Part shown: in pieces, positions 49,276-59,192 of the stretch
How the letters are laid out: each line of letters opens with the position of its first letter
Numbering within the stretch: position 1 is the stretch's first letter
DNA from: Methylobacterium brachythecii
GTDB taxonomy: Bacteria; Pseudomonadota; Alphaproteobacteria; Rhizobiales; Beijerinckiaceae
DNA: 64,000 nt
Direction of reading: 5' to 3'
Assembly: GCF_014196345.1 (NCBI RefSeq)
Contig: NZ_JACIDN010000002.1
Location: 496,001 to 560,000, forward strand
The notes under the pieces: model-generated
What the model was told of the DNA's origin: nothing
Database searches by the model: none
The model's input: the letters and a program-made list of their open reading frames with translations, nothing else
Position numbers and translations under genes: made by a program

Positions 49276-52200
49276 CTATTGCGGCGGCCGGATATCGAGT
49301 GGTTCGGCCGAAGGCTCGCCACGGATGCGGCGGCTTTCGTCGTCGATGTTCTGGCGATCGCGGGCCTGACGGGCCTGCTCTTCGGCGGCGGCCTGTTGCG
49401 CACGCATCCGGGCGATCCGGGCCGCATCCTCGGCGGCCTTGTCTTTGGCGGCCTTCTCCGCTGCGGCCTTGAGCGCCGCGGCGCGCGCCTGGTCCATCTC
49501 GATGCGCGCGCGGCGGCGCTGGCGCTCGACTTGGTCGGCCTCGAAAAGCTCGATCTTCTCGAGTTCCCGCTGCAGCACCAGGGCCGAGAGGCCGTTGGAG
49601 AGCGCGCCGGGTTCGATCTCGCGCCGTGGCCCGTTCAGGGTGCCCACGAAGCTGAGTTGGACCGATGGCTTGCCGCCGGACCAGCCCTTCGGCGCGGAGG
49701 CCGAGCTGAGCGTGCCGCGGGCCTCGATGCGCTTCGACTTCAGGTCGAGGGTGAAGCCCCCGTTCCAGCGCGCCGAGCCGAAGTCGAGGTCGACGGGGCC
49801 GCTCCGCAGCGTGCCGCCACCGAGCGTCACGGGCGTGGTGACCGGCCCTTTGGCCGAAAGCGCTCCCGCGTCGAATTCCTCCGAGAGGATGGTGGCCAGC
49901 CGACCCTCGCGCAGGGGATCGTCCTCGGCGAGCGCGCGGGTCAACGTGCGGTCGAGCGCGGAGGGATCGGCGGCAGGCACCGTGATCTCGGCGAGCACCG
50001 CCTCCCCGCTGCCGCCGAGATTGGCCGCGAGCGCAGCCGCGCTGTCGCCGGTGCCGCTGTAGCGTAGGTTCAGCGACAGATTCGCCCGGATCGGGCCTCC
50101 GGCCGCGAGCGCCTGAATGGAGGTCCCAGCGAGGGCCGCGATCGAAACGCCCGACAAGGCCCCCTCGCCCGACACGCTCGCCCCGCTGCCCTGCCGGGCG
50201 ATCGTGGCCGAACCGCTCACTTGGCCGCCCGCGAGGCGCCCCGACAGGTTCTTGAGGCTCAGCGCATCGCCATCGAGCGACAGCTCGAACGCCGCACCCT
50301 CGGCGACCAGATCCTTCCCGAGACCGAGCCGGCCGACCGACAGCGACAGGTCGGCGCGCGGGCGCGGCGGAGCGGGCAGGAACCGCGCCTGAGACCAGCC
50401 GGCGGTGTCGCCAGCATTTGCCCGCGGGTCGGTGGGCAGCACCAGGGCGGCGGCCAGTCCCGGCAGCGAGAGCGCGCCCAGGCTGGCTTTGCCGGCAAGG
50501 CCGCCATCGGTCGCACGATCGAAGCTCGCCGAGGCGTCGGCCTCCGCGAGGCGCCCACTCGCCTCGATGTGCAGTCCCGCATCCTTGCGTGAGAAAGCCA
50601 GGGTCAGGTCCGCCGGCAGCGGGCCAGCCAGCTGTGACGTGCTGCCCGCAAGGCTCACGAAGGCCGAGGCATCAGCGGTCGCCACGTGAAGCGTGCCGGC
50701 ACTGGGCAGGGCCGCCTCCGTATCGAGCATCAGCGGCTTGACCGTCGAGACGTCGAGCCCGGCCACCGTGCCGGCGACGGTGAGGTTCAACGGCGTCGCG
50801 GCGCCGGCTTCACGGCGCGCCTTCACGGTCAGGCTCGCAGGCTGGCGTAGGCCCGCAATGTCGTCGCGCTTGAACCAGCGCCCGGCGCGCGGCGCGGCAA
50901 TGGTGGCGTCGAGGCTGTCGAGGCGTCCGCCGCGCGAGAGCAGCGAGCCGTCGATCGTGCTCTCGGCGGCCCGGCCCTTGGCGCTGGTCCGCAGGGTGTC
51001 GGCCTGGCCGGCCTCGCGCTCCAGGCTCACGTCGAGGTCGAGGGCGCCCTCTTTCAGAAAGGCCGGCAGCAGGCGCGCCTCGGGAATCCAGACCCGGTCG
51101 AGCAGGGCCAGGAGCGGTGCTGCGGAGGGTGCGCCGACATGGCCTGCAATGCGGCCGGCACCATCCGGGGCAATGCGGCCGGAGAGCCGGGCATTCGCCC
51201 CGGCGAGGTCGGCGATGTCCAGGCGGTCGACGACGAGGCTCGCCCCGTCCGACTGGATGCTCGCCGTGATGGTTCCGTTGCCCGAGCGGGGGCCGGCCGG
51301 TCCGTAGCGGACGTTGCGCGCGCGGATGGTCAGGCCGACATCGTGCCGATCGAGCGAGGGCAGCATCCCGCCGAACGGCGGCAGCTCGGCAATGTCGACG
51401 CCCTGGGCCTGAAGCGTGGCCTCCAGCCGCCCACGCACCGTGCCCTCGCCCCGGGTGTAGTGGGCATCGCCCGAGAGCCGAGCCTCGCCGAGGGACACAC
51501 GCAACCCCTTGAGGGAGAGATCGTTCGCTGCCGCCGTGACGTCGGCCACCGCTTGGACCGGGCGCCCGTCGAGCAGGGAGAGGGCGGGCCCCTCGATCCC
51601 GAACCGGCGCAGATAGCGGCCGACCCCCTCGGAACTCGCCGCGTCGACCTCGAGATGACCGCTGAAGCGCGGCGAGCTCGCGACATCGAACTCGCCGGAG
51701 GCATCGACCTTGGTCGTGCCTGGCGCGGTGCCGGTGAAGCGGCGCAGGATGAGGCCGCCGGTGCGGTCGAGGGTACCCTTGGCCTGCACGTCCGACCAAT
51801 CTTCGAGGCCGAAGGCGACACTCTCGGCATTCAGGTCGAGGTCGAGCATCACCGGCAGGGCGGCGTCGCCGGAAAGCCGGCGCGCCAACAGAGCCTGTCC
51901 TGCCGAGGAATAGAGCAGCCCGTCGAGGTTGATCCGGCGGGATTCGAGGCTGAGCCCTGCACGCCAGGTCCGCAGGTCGATCTGTCCGGTTCCGGCGAGC
52001 CGCACGGCCTGGCCTGCCGGATCGATCTCCGCGTTGACGCTCTCGAAGTGCACCAGCGGCCCGCGGGCCTTGAACTTGCCGGCGAGCGAAAGGGGCAGAG
52101 CCGAGCCGGCATCCTTGGTCGGCGGACCGACCACGACGCGCGCCGAGCCTTCGGCCTCGGGGATCAACGCACGCATCTCGCCGGGCGCGCTCGGCTTGGC

Positions 52201-52878
52201 CGGATCGACGGGTTTCAGGACGATCCGGGCATCCGCCTCGAAGCGGGGCTGGCGCTCACCGCCGCCCGAGATCTTCACCGTGGCGCCGTCGCCCGCGATC
52301 TTCGTGCTCGCGAGGCGGAACGGCACGCCGCCGCTCGCGCCCTCCATCTGCCAAGGGCCCGCGAGCGAAGGCGCCTTGAGCCGCAACGCCTCGACGGCGA
52401 CTTGTTCGGTACGGCCAGTGGCCGGGATCTGCGTGGTGACGAGCGCTTGCTGGATGTACAGGTCCTCGATGACGAGGTCGCGGCCTCCCAACGCCTCGCC
52501 GAGGCTGCCGGGCAGCATCAGCGCGTCGCCGTCGCTCACCGGAAGTTTCAGCTCGGCTCGGCCGATCCGGGTTTCGGTGAAGCGGAACTCGCCTTTGAGC
52601 AGAGGCGCGAGCGCGAGCTCGGCCTTGACCGAGGCGAGCTCGAGTGAGGGCTTTTCGGGATCGCCGCCCAGATGCAGCACGTCGAGGCGGAGGCGCGGCG
52701 ACGGCAGGAGCCGCAGTTCGATCCGGCCGTCGCTGTGGGCGGGAAGGCCGAGCGAGGCGCCGATCGCCTGATCGATCAACGGGCGCCGCGCCGTCCAATC
52801 GACGAAGGGCGGCGCGGCGAGCGCCGCGATCAGGATCAGGATGACGGCGCCCGCGAGCGCGGTCAGGATGTCACGCAC
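49276..52878 (-). CDS. AsmA-family inner-membrane/periplasmic protein
   Basis: A 1200-residue protein with one N-terminal transmembrane anchor (ALAGAVILILIAALAAPPFVDW) and a long beta-rich periplasmic region typical of AsmA/TamB/VPS13-like proteins. It starts with the usual LGLPAHSDGRIELRLLPSPRL and has many repeating strand patterns (for example GRIAPDGAGRIAGHVG). The C-terminus is a lysine/alanine/glutamate-rich coiled coil (residues 1100-1180). Such proteins bridge the two membranes and help lipid transport or outer-membrane assembly. GTG start. Convergent with the small membrane gene and divergent from none. Confidence 0.88.
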   Translation of the reverse strand: MRDILTALAGAVILILIAALAAPPFVDWTARRPLIDQAIGASLGLPAHSDGRIELRLLPSPRLRLDVLHLGGDPEKPSLELASVKAELALAPLLKGEFRFTETRIGRAELKLPVSDGDALMLPGSLGEALGGRDLVIEDLYIQQALVTTQIPATGRTEQVAVEALRLKAPSLAGPWQMEGASGGVPFRLASTKIAGDGATVKISGGGERQPRFEADARIVLKPVDPAKPSAPGEMRALIPEAEGSARVVVGPPTKDAGSALPLSLAGKFKARGPLVHFESVNAEIDPAGQAVRLAGTGQIDLRTWRAGLSLESRRINLDGLLYSSAGQALLARRLSGDAALPVMLDLDLNAESVAFGLEDWSDVQAKGTLDRTGGLILRRFTGTAPGTTKVDASGEFDVASSPRFSGHLEVDAASSEGVGRYLRRFGIEGPALSLLDGRPVQAVADVTAAANDLSLKGLRVSLGEARLSGDAHYTRGEGTVRGRLEATLQAQGVDIAELPPFGGMLPSLDRHDVGLTIRARNVRYGPAGPRSGNGTITASIQSDGASLVVDRLDIADLAGANARLSGRIAPDGAGRIAGHVGAPSAAPLLALLDRVWIPEARLLPAFLKEGALDLDVSLEREAGQADTLRTSAKGRAAESTIDGSLLSRGGRLDSLDATIAAPRAGRWFKRDDIAGLRQPASLTVKARREAGAATPLNLTVAGTVAGLDVSTVKPLMLDTEAALPSAGTLHVATADASAFVSLAGSTSQLAGPLPADLTLAFSRKDAGLHIEASGRLAEADASASFDRATDGGLAGKASLGALSLPGLAAALVLPTDPRANAGDTAGWSQARFLPAPPRPRADLSLSVGRLGLGKDLVAEGAAFELSLDGDALSLKNLSGRLAGGQVSGSATIARQGSGASVSGEGALSGVSIAALAGTSIQALAAGGPIRANLSLNLRYSGTGDSAAALAANLGGSGEAVLAEITVPAADPSALDRTLTRALAEDDPLREGRLATILSEEFDAGALSAKGPVTTPVTLGGGTLRSGPVDLDFGSARWNGGFTLDLKSKRIEARGTLSSASAPKGWSGGKPSVQLSFVGTLNGPRREIEPGALSNGLSALVLQRELEKIELFEADQVERQRRRARIEMDQARAAALKAAAEKAAKDKAAEDAARIARMRAQQAAAEEQARQARDRQNIDDESRRIRGEPSAEPLDIRPPQ

Positions 52879-53014
52879 GGCTCGTGTTTCCGCTCGCGCC
52901 GCCGCCCGACGCCCTACGGATCACCCGCGGGCCGAGGCCCGGCGGCGCTCCAGCTTCGCGCTTAGCACAGCCGCGCGACGCCTGCCTGTGTCCTTCGGGC
53001 GTCAGCCCCGCGGA

Positions 53015-53281
53015 TCAGCGGTGGCGCCGCCGAATATAGCCGCCGGGATTGATGCTGGTGTTGTTGTAGAGCCGGTCGGTGGTCCGATGCGCATTCATCT
53101 GATTGTTGTTGAACGTCTGCTGCTGCTGCATGCCGCGCATCGCGTTCTGCTGCTGGAAGGACTGGTTGGCGGCGTTCGAAGAGCCGACGCCGGCCGTGAG
53201 CTGGGCGCTGGCCGGCCCGGCGAGCGGGAGCGCCAGGGCGCCGGACAGGACCAGCGACGGGATGAGAGAGGCGGCACGCAT
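53015..53281 (-). CDS. Small exported Gln/Asn-rich protein
   Basis: An 88-residue protein with a clear signal peptide (residues 1-27, IPSLVLSGALALPLAGPASA). The mature part is rich in glutamine, asparagine and methionine (SFQQQNAMRGMQQQQTFNNNQ) and ends basic (YIRRRHR). AAGGAG precedes the ATG. Low complexity and lack of motifs leave function open; an extracytoplasmic, possibly self-associating, role is possible. It is divergent from uvrD. Confidence 0.7.
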   Translation of the reverse strand: MRAASLIPSLVLSGALALPLAGPASAQLTAGVGSSNAANQSFQQQNAMRGMQQQQTFNNNQMNAHRTTDRLYNNTSINPGGYIRRRHR

Positions 53282-53417
53282 GATGGCTCCTTGAGAACGG
53301 GTCTTGGCCGGTGTGTCCGGCATATGATGAAACGACGCGCAGACGGCCACCGGAGTTCCCCCCACGCGCTGTTTGCAGGCCTCGACGGCGTTCGCGTTTT
53401 GGTCCAGGGATGCCCGG

Positions 53418-55778
53418 ATGAAACATCAGCCGGACGAGTCGCGCGAGGACGCGCCCGAGGCCCATCCGCCCGTCTCGATCACCGCCCGCGCCATGGCCTC
53501 GCTGAGGCCGGATGCCGCGGCCTATCTATCAGGGCTGAACCCCGAGCAGCGCCGCGCCGTCGAGACGACGGAGGGGCCGGTGCTCGTGCTCGCGGGTGCC
53601 GGCACCGGCAAGACCCGCGTCCTCACGACGCGGATCGCGCATCTCATCGCGACGGGTCGGGCGCGGCCCTACGACATCCTTTCGGTGACCTTCACCAACA
53701 AGGCCGCGCGGGAGATGAAGCACCGCATCGGTGCGCTGATCGGGCCGGCCGGCGAGGGCATGCCCTGGCTCGGCACCTTTCACGCCATCGGCACCAAGAT
53801 CCTGCGACGCCATGCCGAGCTCGTCGGGCTGAAGTCGGACTTCACCATCCTCGGCATGGACGACCAGCTCCGCCTGATGAAGCAGGTCATCATCGACCAG
53901 AACATCGACGAGAAGCGCTGGCCGGCCCGTTCGCTAGGCCACACCATCGACGGCTGGAAGAACCGCGGCCTCGCGCCCGAACAGGTGCCCCCGGGCGAGG
54001 CCCAGGCCTTCGCCTTCGGCAAGGGCGGCGCGCTCTACACTGCCTACCAGGAACGGCTGAAGTCGCTGAATGCCGCCGATTTCGGGGATCTGCTGCTGCT
54101 CTGCCTCAAGCTCTGGCGCGAGAACCCGGACATCCTGGAGAACTACCAGGAGCGTTTCCGCTACATCCTGGTCGATGAGTACCAGGACACCAACGTCGCC
54201 CAGTATCTCTGGCTCAGGCTGCTGGCGCAGAAGCGCAAGAACGTCGCCTGCGTCGGTGATGACGACCAGTCGATCTATGGCTGGCGCGGCGCCGAGGTCG
54301 ACAACATCCTGCGCTTCGAGCACGACTTTCCGGGTGCCGTCGTCGTGCGCCTGGAACGCAACTACCGCTCCACCGGCCATATCCTCGCCGCTGCTTCGGG
54401 CCTGATCGCCAAGAACGAGAGCCGGCTCGGCAAGACGCTGCGCACCGAGGCCGAGAAGGGTGAGCCCGTCACGATCTCCGGCGCCTGGGATTCCGAAGAG
54501 GAGGCCCGGCTACTCGGCGAAGAAATTGAATCCCTCCAGCACAAGAAGCATCCGCTCTCCGAGATCGCGGTGCTGGTGCGGATCTCCGCGCAGATGCGCG
54601 AGATCGAGGACCGGTTCGTCCAGCTCGGCTTGCCCTACCGGGTCATCGGCGGCCCACGCTTCTACGAGCGCGCCGAGATCCGTGATGCGTTGGCCTATCT
54701 GCGCGTCACCGCGAACCCGTCCGACGACCTCGCCTTCGAGCGCATCTTCAACACGCCCAAGCGCGGCCTCGGCGATGCGACCTTGCAGACACTTCACGCC
54801 TTCGCCCGCGCCGACAGGATTCCGCTGCTCGCCGCATCGAGAAAGCTGATCGAGACCGACGAGCTGAAGCCCCGCGCCCGCACCATGCTGCGCGGCCTCG
54901 TCGAAAGCTTTTCTCGGTGGGCGCGTCTCGTCGGTACCCAGCCGCATTCCGAGGTCGCGCAGACGATCCTCGAAGAATCCGGCTACACCGACATGTGGAA
55001 GAAGGACCGCTCGGCGGATGCCGCTGGCCGGCTCGAGAACCTCAAGGAATTCGTCCGCTCGATGGAGGAATTCCCGGACCTCGCCGCCTTCCTCGAACAC
55101 GTCTCGTTGGTGATGGAGGCCTCCGAGGCCGAGGGCGCTGAGCGGGTCTCGCTGATGACGCTCCACGCGGCGAAGGGCCTGGAATTCGACACCGTGTTCC
55201 TGCCTGGCTGGGAAGACGGCCTGTTTCCAAACCAGCGGGCGCTGGACGAAAGCGGCCGAGCCGGCCTCGAAGAGGAGCGGCGACTGGCGCATGTCGGCCT
55301 GACCCGTGCCAGGAAGCGCGCGAAACTCTCTTTCGCGGTCAACCGGCGCATCCACGGGATGTGGAACTCCACCATCCCCTCGCGATTCATCGACGAGTTA
55401 CCGCCGGGCGCCGTCGACGTGATCGACGCTCCGGCGCATTTCTCCGCCGGCGCCTCGCGCTTCGACCGCAACCCGACGCCGTTCGGGTCGTCCTACGCCA
55501 CGCCGGGCTGGCAGCGCGCGCAGGCGCAGACGGGCCACAAGTTCGGGGGCCCCTTCGGAAGCGGCACCGTCGGCCGATCTGGCGGCCCGCGCCAGATCGA
55601 AGGCGAACTGGTCGCCAAATCGAGCGGCACTCCGTCCGCCTTCCAGGGCGGGGACCGTGTCTTTCATACCAAGTTTGGCCCTGGCACAGTCGCCGACGTC
55701 GACGGCAATAAACTTACCGTTGACTTCGACAAAGCAGGCCGCAAGATGGTGCTCGAAAGCTTCGTCCAACCTGGATGA
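53418..55778 (+). CDS. uvrD: UvrD/PcrA-type DNA helicase
   Basis: A 786-residue superfamily 1A 3'-5' helicase for excision and mismatch repair. Motifs in order: Walker A VLAGAGTGKTRVLTTR, motif Ia SVTFTNKAAREM, motif II LVDEYQDTN, motif III GDDDQSIYGWRGA, motif IV RLERNYRST, motif V MTLHAAKGLEFDTVFLPGWE, motif VI VGLTRARKRAKL. The C-terminus has a glycine/serine linker and a Tudor-like module (GDRVFHTKFGPGTVADVDGNKLTVDF, given in part) that contacts RNA polymerase in PcrA. ATG at 53418 is preferred; an upstream TTG is unlikely. Confidence 0.95.
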   Translation: MKHQPDESREDAPEAHPPVSITARAMASLRPDAAAYLSGLNPEQRRAVETTEGPVLVLAGAGTGKTRVLTTRIAHLIATGRARPYDILSVTFTNKAAREMKHRIGALIGPAGEGMPWLGTFHAIGTKILRRHAELVGLKSDFTILGMDDQLRLMKQVIIDQNIDEKRWPARSLGHTIDGWKNRGLAPEQVPPGEAQAFAFGKGGALYTAYQERLKSLNAADFGDLLLLCLKLWRENPDILENYQERFRYILVDEYQDTNVAQYLWLRLLAQKRKNVACVGDDDQSIYGWRGAEVDNILRFEHDFPGAVVVRLERNYRSTGHILAAASGLIAKNESRLGKTLRTEAEKGEPVTISGAWDSEEEARLLGEEIESLQHKKHPLSEIAVLVRISAQMREIEDRFVQLGLPYRVIGGPRFYERAEIRDALAYLRVTANPSDDLAFERIFNTPKRGLGDATLQTLHAFARADRIPLLAASRKLIETDELKPRARTMLRGLVESFSRWARLVGTQPHSEVAQTILEESGYTDMWKKDRSADAAGRLENLKEFVRSMEEFPDLAAFLEHVSLVMEASEAEGAERVSLMTLHAAKGLEFDTVFLPGWEDGLFPNQRALDESGRAGLEEERRLAHVGLTRARKRAKLSFAVNRRIHGMWNSTIPSRFIDELPPGAVDVIDAPAHFSAGASRFDRNPTPFGSSYATPGWQRAQAQTGHKFGGPFGSGTVGRSGGPRQIEGELVAKSSGTPSAFQGGDRVFHTKFGPGTVADVDGNKLTVDFDKAGRKMVLESFVQPG

Positions 55779-56212
55779 AGCGTCCCGCCGGATCCTGTCC
55801 GGCCGGTTTCGCTCCAATGCGGGCGAGTGAGGGCGATGGTGCTGGCGGGTGCTCCGTCATTCCGATCCACCTCAGGTGCTGATCCGGCGCCTCCCCTTCC
55901 TGCCCCCCGAGACAACCCGTCGACCCTCCGTCTGATTGTTGCCGCCAGGCAACAGGCCAGAAGCGATTTCGCTCTGCAGTCGAGCGGCTCCGCGAGTCAC
56001 ACGCGCGTCGCGCGGCTCTGCGATGTCCACTGTCGGCAGGATGTATTCCACAGATCTCGCGTTATCGGCGGGAACTGCTGCGACCAGATTGGCTTTGCTC
56101 TTGCAAGGTCACGCACGCGACATCGGAGAAGGAGCTTGGCTGTGTAAACTCGAACAGATCTGAAAAACCTATCCAGTCTCGGGATATCAAGGTCCAGGTG
56201 GAGTGTTGATCG
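55779..56212. other. Non-coding interval between uvrD and phoH
   Basis: About 434 bases with no convincing gene; short open frames here lack ribosome-binding sites. It should hold the phoH promoter. No strong repeat or operator was found. Confidence 0.45.
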
Positions 56213-56929
56213 ATGAAAAGACGACGCGCACGGCTTGAACTGGTTGAAGATCGTACCTCACGTCTCCACCGCACCCGTTTCGACGAGGAACGTCACCTCG
56301 CTCCGATACAACCACTGACCGATCGACAGGGCCAATACCTCGACGCCCTCGCCTCATCCCAACAAGTCATCGTCCTCGGACCTGCCGGAACCGGCAAGAC
56401 CTACATCGCCGGCACCCGCGCCGCGGACCAGCTCCGGCAGCGGCGGATCGCCAAGGTGATCATCACCCGCCCCAACGTCGCCTCGGGCCGTAGCCTCGGC
56501 TTCTTTCCCGGAAGCCTCGAGGAAAAGATCGCCCCCTGGGTCGCGCCCCTCACCGAGACCATGAAAGAGCGCATGGGCGATGCCGCCTTCGACATCGCGC
56601 TCAAGAGCGGCGACATCGAAATCGTCCCCTTCGAAGTGATGCGGGGACGCACCTTCAAGAACTGCCTCGTGATCCTCGACGAGGCGCAGAACACTACCAC
56701 CGCCGAGATCAAGATGTTCCTGACGCGCATTGGGGACGATTGCCAGGTCATCATCAACGGCGACATCTCGCAGACCGACCTCCGCGAAACCTCCGGCCTG
56801 CGCACTGTGATCCACCTCGTGAAGAGCCGGATGATGAACATCCCGATCGTCGAATTCACCCTCGACGACATCGTGCGATCGGGCGCCTGCGCGGACTGGG
56901 TGCGGGCCTTCGAGGAAGCCAAGCTCTAG
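56213..56929 (+). CDS. PhoH-family P-loop ATPase
   Basis: A 238-residue cytoplasmic ATPase. Walker A is VLGPAGTGKTYIAGTRAA near residue 53, Walker B LVILDEAQNTT near 150, and TRPNVASGRSLGFFPG and NGDISQTDLRETSGLRTV are family marks. Length and sequence resemble E. coli PhoH more than YbeZ, so it need not belong to the ybeYZ RNA-processing set. Members have RNA-helicase or ribonuclease links; role here is open. The first 25 residues are basic. Confidence 0.88.
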   Translation: MKRRRARLELVEDRTSRLHRTRFDEERHLAPIQPLTDRQGQYLDALASSQQVIVLGPAGTGKTYIAGTRAADQLRQRRIAKVIITRPNVASGRSLGFFPGSLEEKIAPWVAPLTETMKERMGDAAFDIALKSGDIEIVPFEVMRGRTFKNCLVILDEAQNTTTAEIKMFLTRIGDDCQVIINGDISQTDLRETSGLRTVIHLVKSRMMNIPIVEFTLDDIVRSGACADWVRAFEEAKL

Positions 56930-56947
56930 ATCCGAACGAAGACGCCT

Positions 56948-56978
56948 CGGCCTTTCTCCGCTCGTCGGAGAAAGGCCG
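56948..56978. terminator. Hairpin after phoH
   Basis: Perfect 13-bp arms (CGGCCTTTCTCCG and CGGAGAAAGGCCG) around a 5-base loop, 19 bp after the phoH stop. No T-run follows, so it may be a processing or Rho-linked end and not a full intrinsic terminator. Confidence 0.6.
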
Positions 56979-57113
56979 AACGATCTGCGATTGTGATGCA
57001 ACGGTATCGAGAGTCGGGGGTTTAGCCCCCGCGACGAATTCGTTCTCCGGTTTTAATCCTTCCGGATAACGACGTTCTCGCTCCATCTTAGAAATAGAGA
57101 ACTGGAGTCTCTC

Positions 57114-57350
57114 GTGAGGAAACTGACTTTCGCCGTGGCCGTGCTGGCCTCTCTCGGTGGCGCTGCCGTAGCGACCTCAGCCTCGGCCGCTCCGGGAGCC
57201 CCGATGGGCGTGACCGCCCCCGCGACCACCACGACCGTGGGCATGCATAGCCGCATGGAGCATCGCATGATGCGCCGTCACATGGAGCGCAAGATGATGC
57301 GCCGTCACATGGAGCGGAAGATGATGCACCGTCGTATGCATCACATGTAA
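57114..57350 (+). CDS. Exported Met/His/Arg-rich repeat peptide
   Basis: A 78-residue protein: signal peptide at residues 1-25 (LTFAVAVLASLGGAAVATSASA), a short Thr/Ala/Pro linker, then a basic tail with methionine, histidine and arginine. The tail has two identical 9-residue units MMRRHMERK and a third degenerate unit MMHRRMHHM, encoded by 27-bp tandem repeats at 57267-57347. GTG start with GGAG 7 nt before it; a strong terminator follows 12 bp after the stop. Met/His clusters can bind copper or other soft metals, which is only inference. No family recognised. Confidence 0.75.
   Translation: MRKLTFAVAVLASLGGAAVATSASAAPGAPMGVTAPATTTTVGMHSRMEHRMMRRHMERKMMRRHMERKMMHRRMHHM
57267..57347 (+). repeat. 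Three 27-bp tandem repeats within the Met/His-rich gene
   Basis: Units at 57267-57293 and 57294-57320 are identical except at one base; the unit at 57321-57347 is degenerate. All are in frame, so unit number sets the length of the encoded Met/His/Arg tail. Confidence 0.9.
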
Positions 57351-57362
57351 GCAGCGGAAAAC

Positions 57363-57386
57363 GGGGCCCTTCGGGGCCCCTTTTTT
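57363..57386 (+). terminator. Rho-independent terminator
   Basis: Hairpin GGGGCCC-TTCG-GGGCCCC followed by six T residues. It ends the Met/His-rich gene transcript, giving a short monocistronic mRNA. Confidence 0.93.
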
Positions 57387-57420
57387 CGGCCGGGAGCAGC
57401 CCCGGCTCGTCGCGGCCCGC

Positions 57421-58923
57421 TCAGTTCTTGGAGCGGGTCTTGTCGTCCTTGGCAGCAGGCTCGGCAGCGGCGTGGCGCTTAGGCTCCGCCTTCTTTGCCG
57501 TCGCAGAAGTCTCCGTGACCTCCTTCACCTGGGCAGCATGCCGTGCCGCCATCCGGGCAGACGGCTTCGCCGGAACGGGCTTCGCGATCTCTTCAGCCAC
57601 CGGAGCAGGGGCAGCGGCCGGAGCGGCCGCCGCCGGTGCCTCGGACTTGCCGAACAGGTTACCCAGCAACTTCTGGTAGGCAGCCGGATCGCCGTCCGCA
57701 TCGGCCACCGCGATGCGAGCGGGCGCGGCGGGCCTCACCTCGGGAGCCGGCTCCTGAGCCGCCAGCAGCGTCGGACCGTTGGCGGCGGGACCGGCCTTGC
57801 CCTTTGCGTTCTTCTTGGCGAGCGCCGCGGCGGCGAGCTTGGTCGGGCCGGGTGCATTCGGCGAGACCGCCGCGACGAGGACCGGACGGCCCTTGGCGTC
57901 GATCTCGATCTCCTGCGGGCCGGCGGCGAGGCTCTCGGGCCGGCTCACGTCACCGAGATTGTGACGCGAATATTCCTTGGCGGAATAGGAGAGCTCCTTC
58001 TCCTTGTCGCTCTCGGTCAAGGCGGCGAAGCTGCTCTGCGGTGCCTGCGGACGGAACACCGCGTTGCCCGAGCCGTCCTCGTAGACAACGCGCGTGGCCT
58101 TCTCGCCCTTGGCGACGAGTTCGGCGATCTGCCTGTTGTCGGTCTCGCGCTTCTCCGCCACCAGCGGGTCGACCCGCGGCGTGCACGAGCCGGCGGCGAC
58201 GTCGGAGCCGCCGAACACGTATTTCGTGCCGCAGGCCGCGGTGCGCGGCTCCTCCTTCAGGGCCTCGAAATAGTCCGAGCCCTCCTTGAGGTTCCGCCAG
58301 AACGGCGCGTTCGGGTCGTTCCGGAACTTGGCCATATTCGAGGCCGTCATCCGGAACGGGTAGGACTGGAACTGGAAGGCGCGCTGGCCACCCTGGAAGG
58401 CGTCACGGGCGATGGCGTAGACCTCGGCCATCGAGGCATCGGTCATGGCGAAGCAGCCCGCCGACGAGCAGGTGCCATGCACCATGATGTACTTGCCGGT
58501 GCCGCCCTTGGCCCGGTCGACCGCGTTCGGATAGCCGACGTCGAAGGACAGGTAATAGGCCGAGTTCGGGTTCATCTGACCCGGCGTGATCGTGTAGAAG
58601 CCCTCGGGCGCCTGGCGGTCGCCCTCCTTCGTCTTCGGACCGAGCTGGCCGGACCAGCGACAGATCGGGAAGGTCTTGAGAAGGGCGTACTGGCCGCTGG
58701 AATTGCGCTTCCAGACTTCCATCTCCGCTTCCCGCTTGTAGGCGCGGACGAGGATCGGGTCGGACTGGCTCATGCCCTTGGTCTGCATGAGCGAGAGGGT
58801 TTGAGCCGGGATCGGCGCGAGGCTGCGAGCCGAGACGCCGCCGAGCATGCCACTGTCCTGGCAGGCTCCGAGGGACATCGCCACTGCGACGAGACCGGCC
58901 GCCGCCAACGGACGCACAGACAT
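57421..58923 (-). CDS. YafK-type L,D-transpeptidase lipoprotein
   Basis: A 500-residue envelope protein. A lipoprotein signal ends with LVAVAMSLGAC, with the lipobox cysteine near residue 21. The L,D-transpeptidase (YkuD) domain spans about residues 45-200, with the H-G-x5-G-C site in IMVHGTCSSAGCFAM. The rest is a long Ala/Pro/Lys-rich tail to the C-terminus. YafK-type enzymes act on peptidoglycan-bound lipoproteins or crosslinks and affect adhesion in some bacteria. ATG at 58923 gives the best lipoprotein leader; one 18 nt upstream is an alternative. It is convergent with the Met/His-rich gene. Confidence 0.88.
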   Translation of the reverse strand: MSVRPLAAAGLVAVAMSLGACQDSGMLGGVSARSLAPIPAQTLSLMQTKGMSQSDPILVRAYKREAEMEVWKRNSSGQYALLKTFPICRWSGQLGPKTKEGDRQAPEGFYTITPGQMNPNSAYYLSFDVGYPNAVDRAKGGTGKYIMVHGTCSSAGCFAMTDASMAEVYAIARDAFQGGQRAFQFQSYPFRMTASNMAKFRNDPNAPFWRNLKEGSDYFEALKEEPRTAACGTKYVFGGSDVAAGSCTPRVDPLVAEKRETDNRQIAELVAKGEKATRVVYEDGSGNAVFRPQAPQSSFAALTESDKEKELSYSAKEYSRHNLGDVSRPESLAAGPQEIEIDAKGRPVLVAAVSPNAPGPTKLAAAALAKKNAKGKAGPAANGPTLLAAQEPAPEVRPAAPARIAVADADGDPAAYQKLLGNLFGKSEAPAAAAPAAAPAPVAEEIAKPVPAKPSARMAARHAAQVKEVTETSATAKKAEPKRHAAAEPAAKDDKTRSKN

Positions 58924-59192
58924 GGGGGACCCCGTTTGCATGCGCCGGCAAGACCCTTCGGCCGTGCGGCGCCACTCCCCAACCCAATAGCCCCGTTAGA
59001 CTTACCCGGACCTTACCTCAAGGATTTCAGAGGGTCCGGCGCTGAAAGGTCCACCAGTGTGGTGAGCTGGCATCACTGCAGATGCTTTCGGGCAAAAGCG
59101 GGGCCGTTACAGCATTCCCGAGTCTTCGCAGGGAGCCTGTGCAAAACTCGCACGATCGGAGACTCCGCAAACACTTGCGCCGGGATGACGGC

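Noticed and set aside
55936..56163. 75-codon open frame between uvrD and phoH
   Set aside because: No ribosome-binding site; composition unlike the coding neighbours.
56213..56929. PhoH as a phage gene
   Set aside because: PhoH also occurs in phages, but no phage genes adjoin and base composition matches the chromosome.
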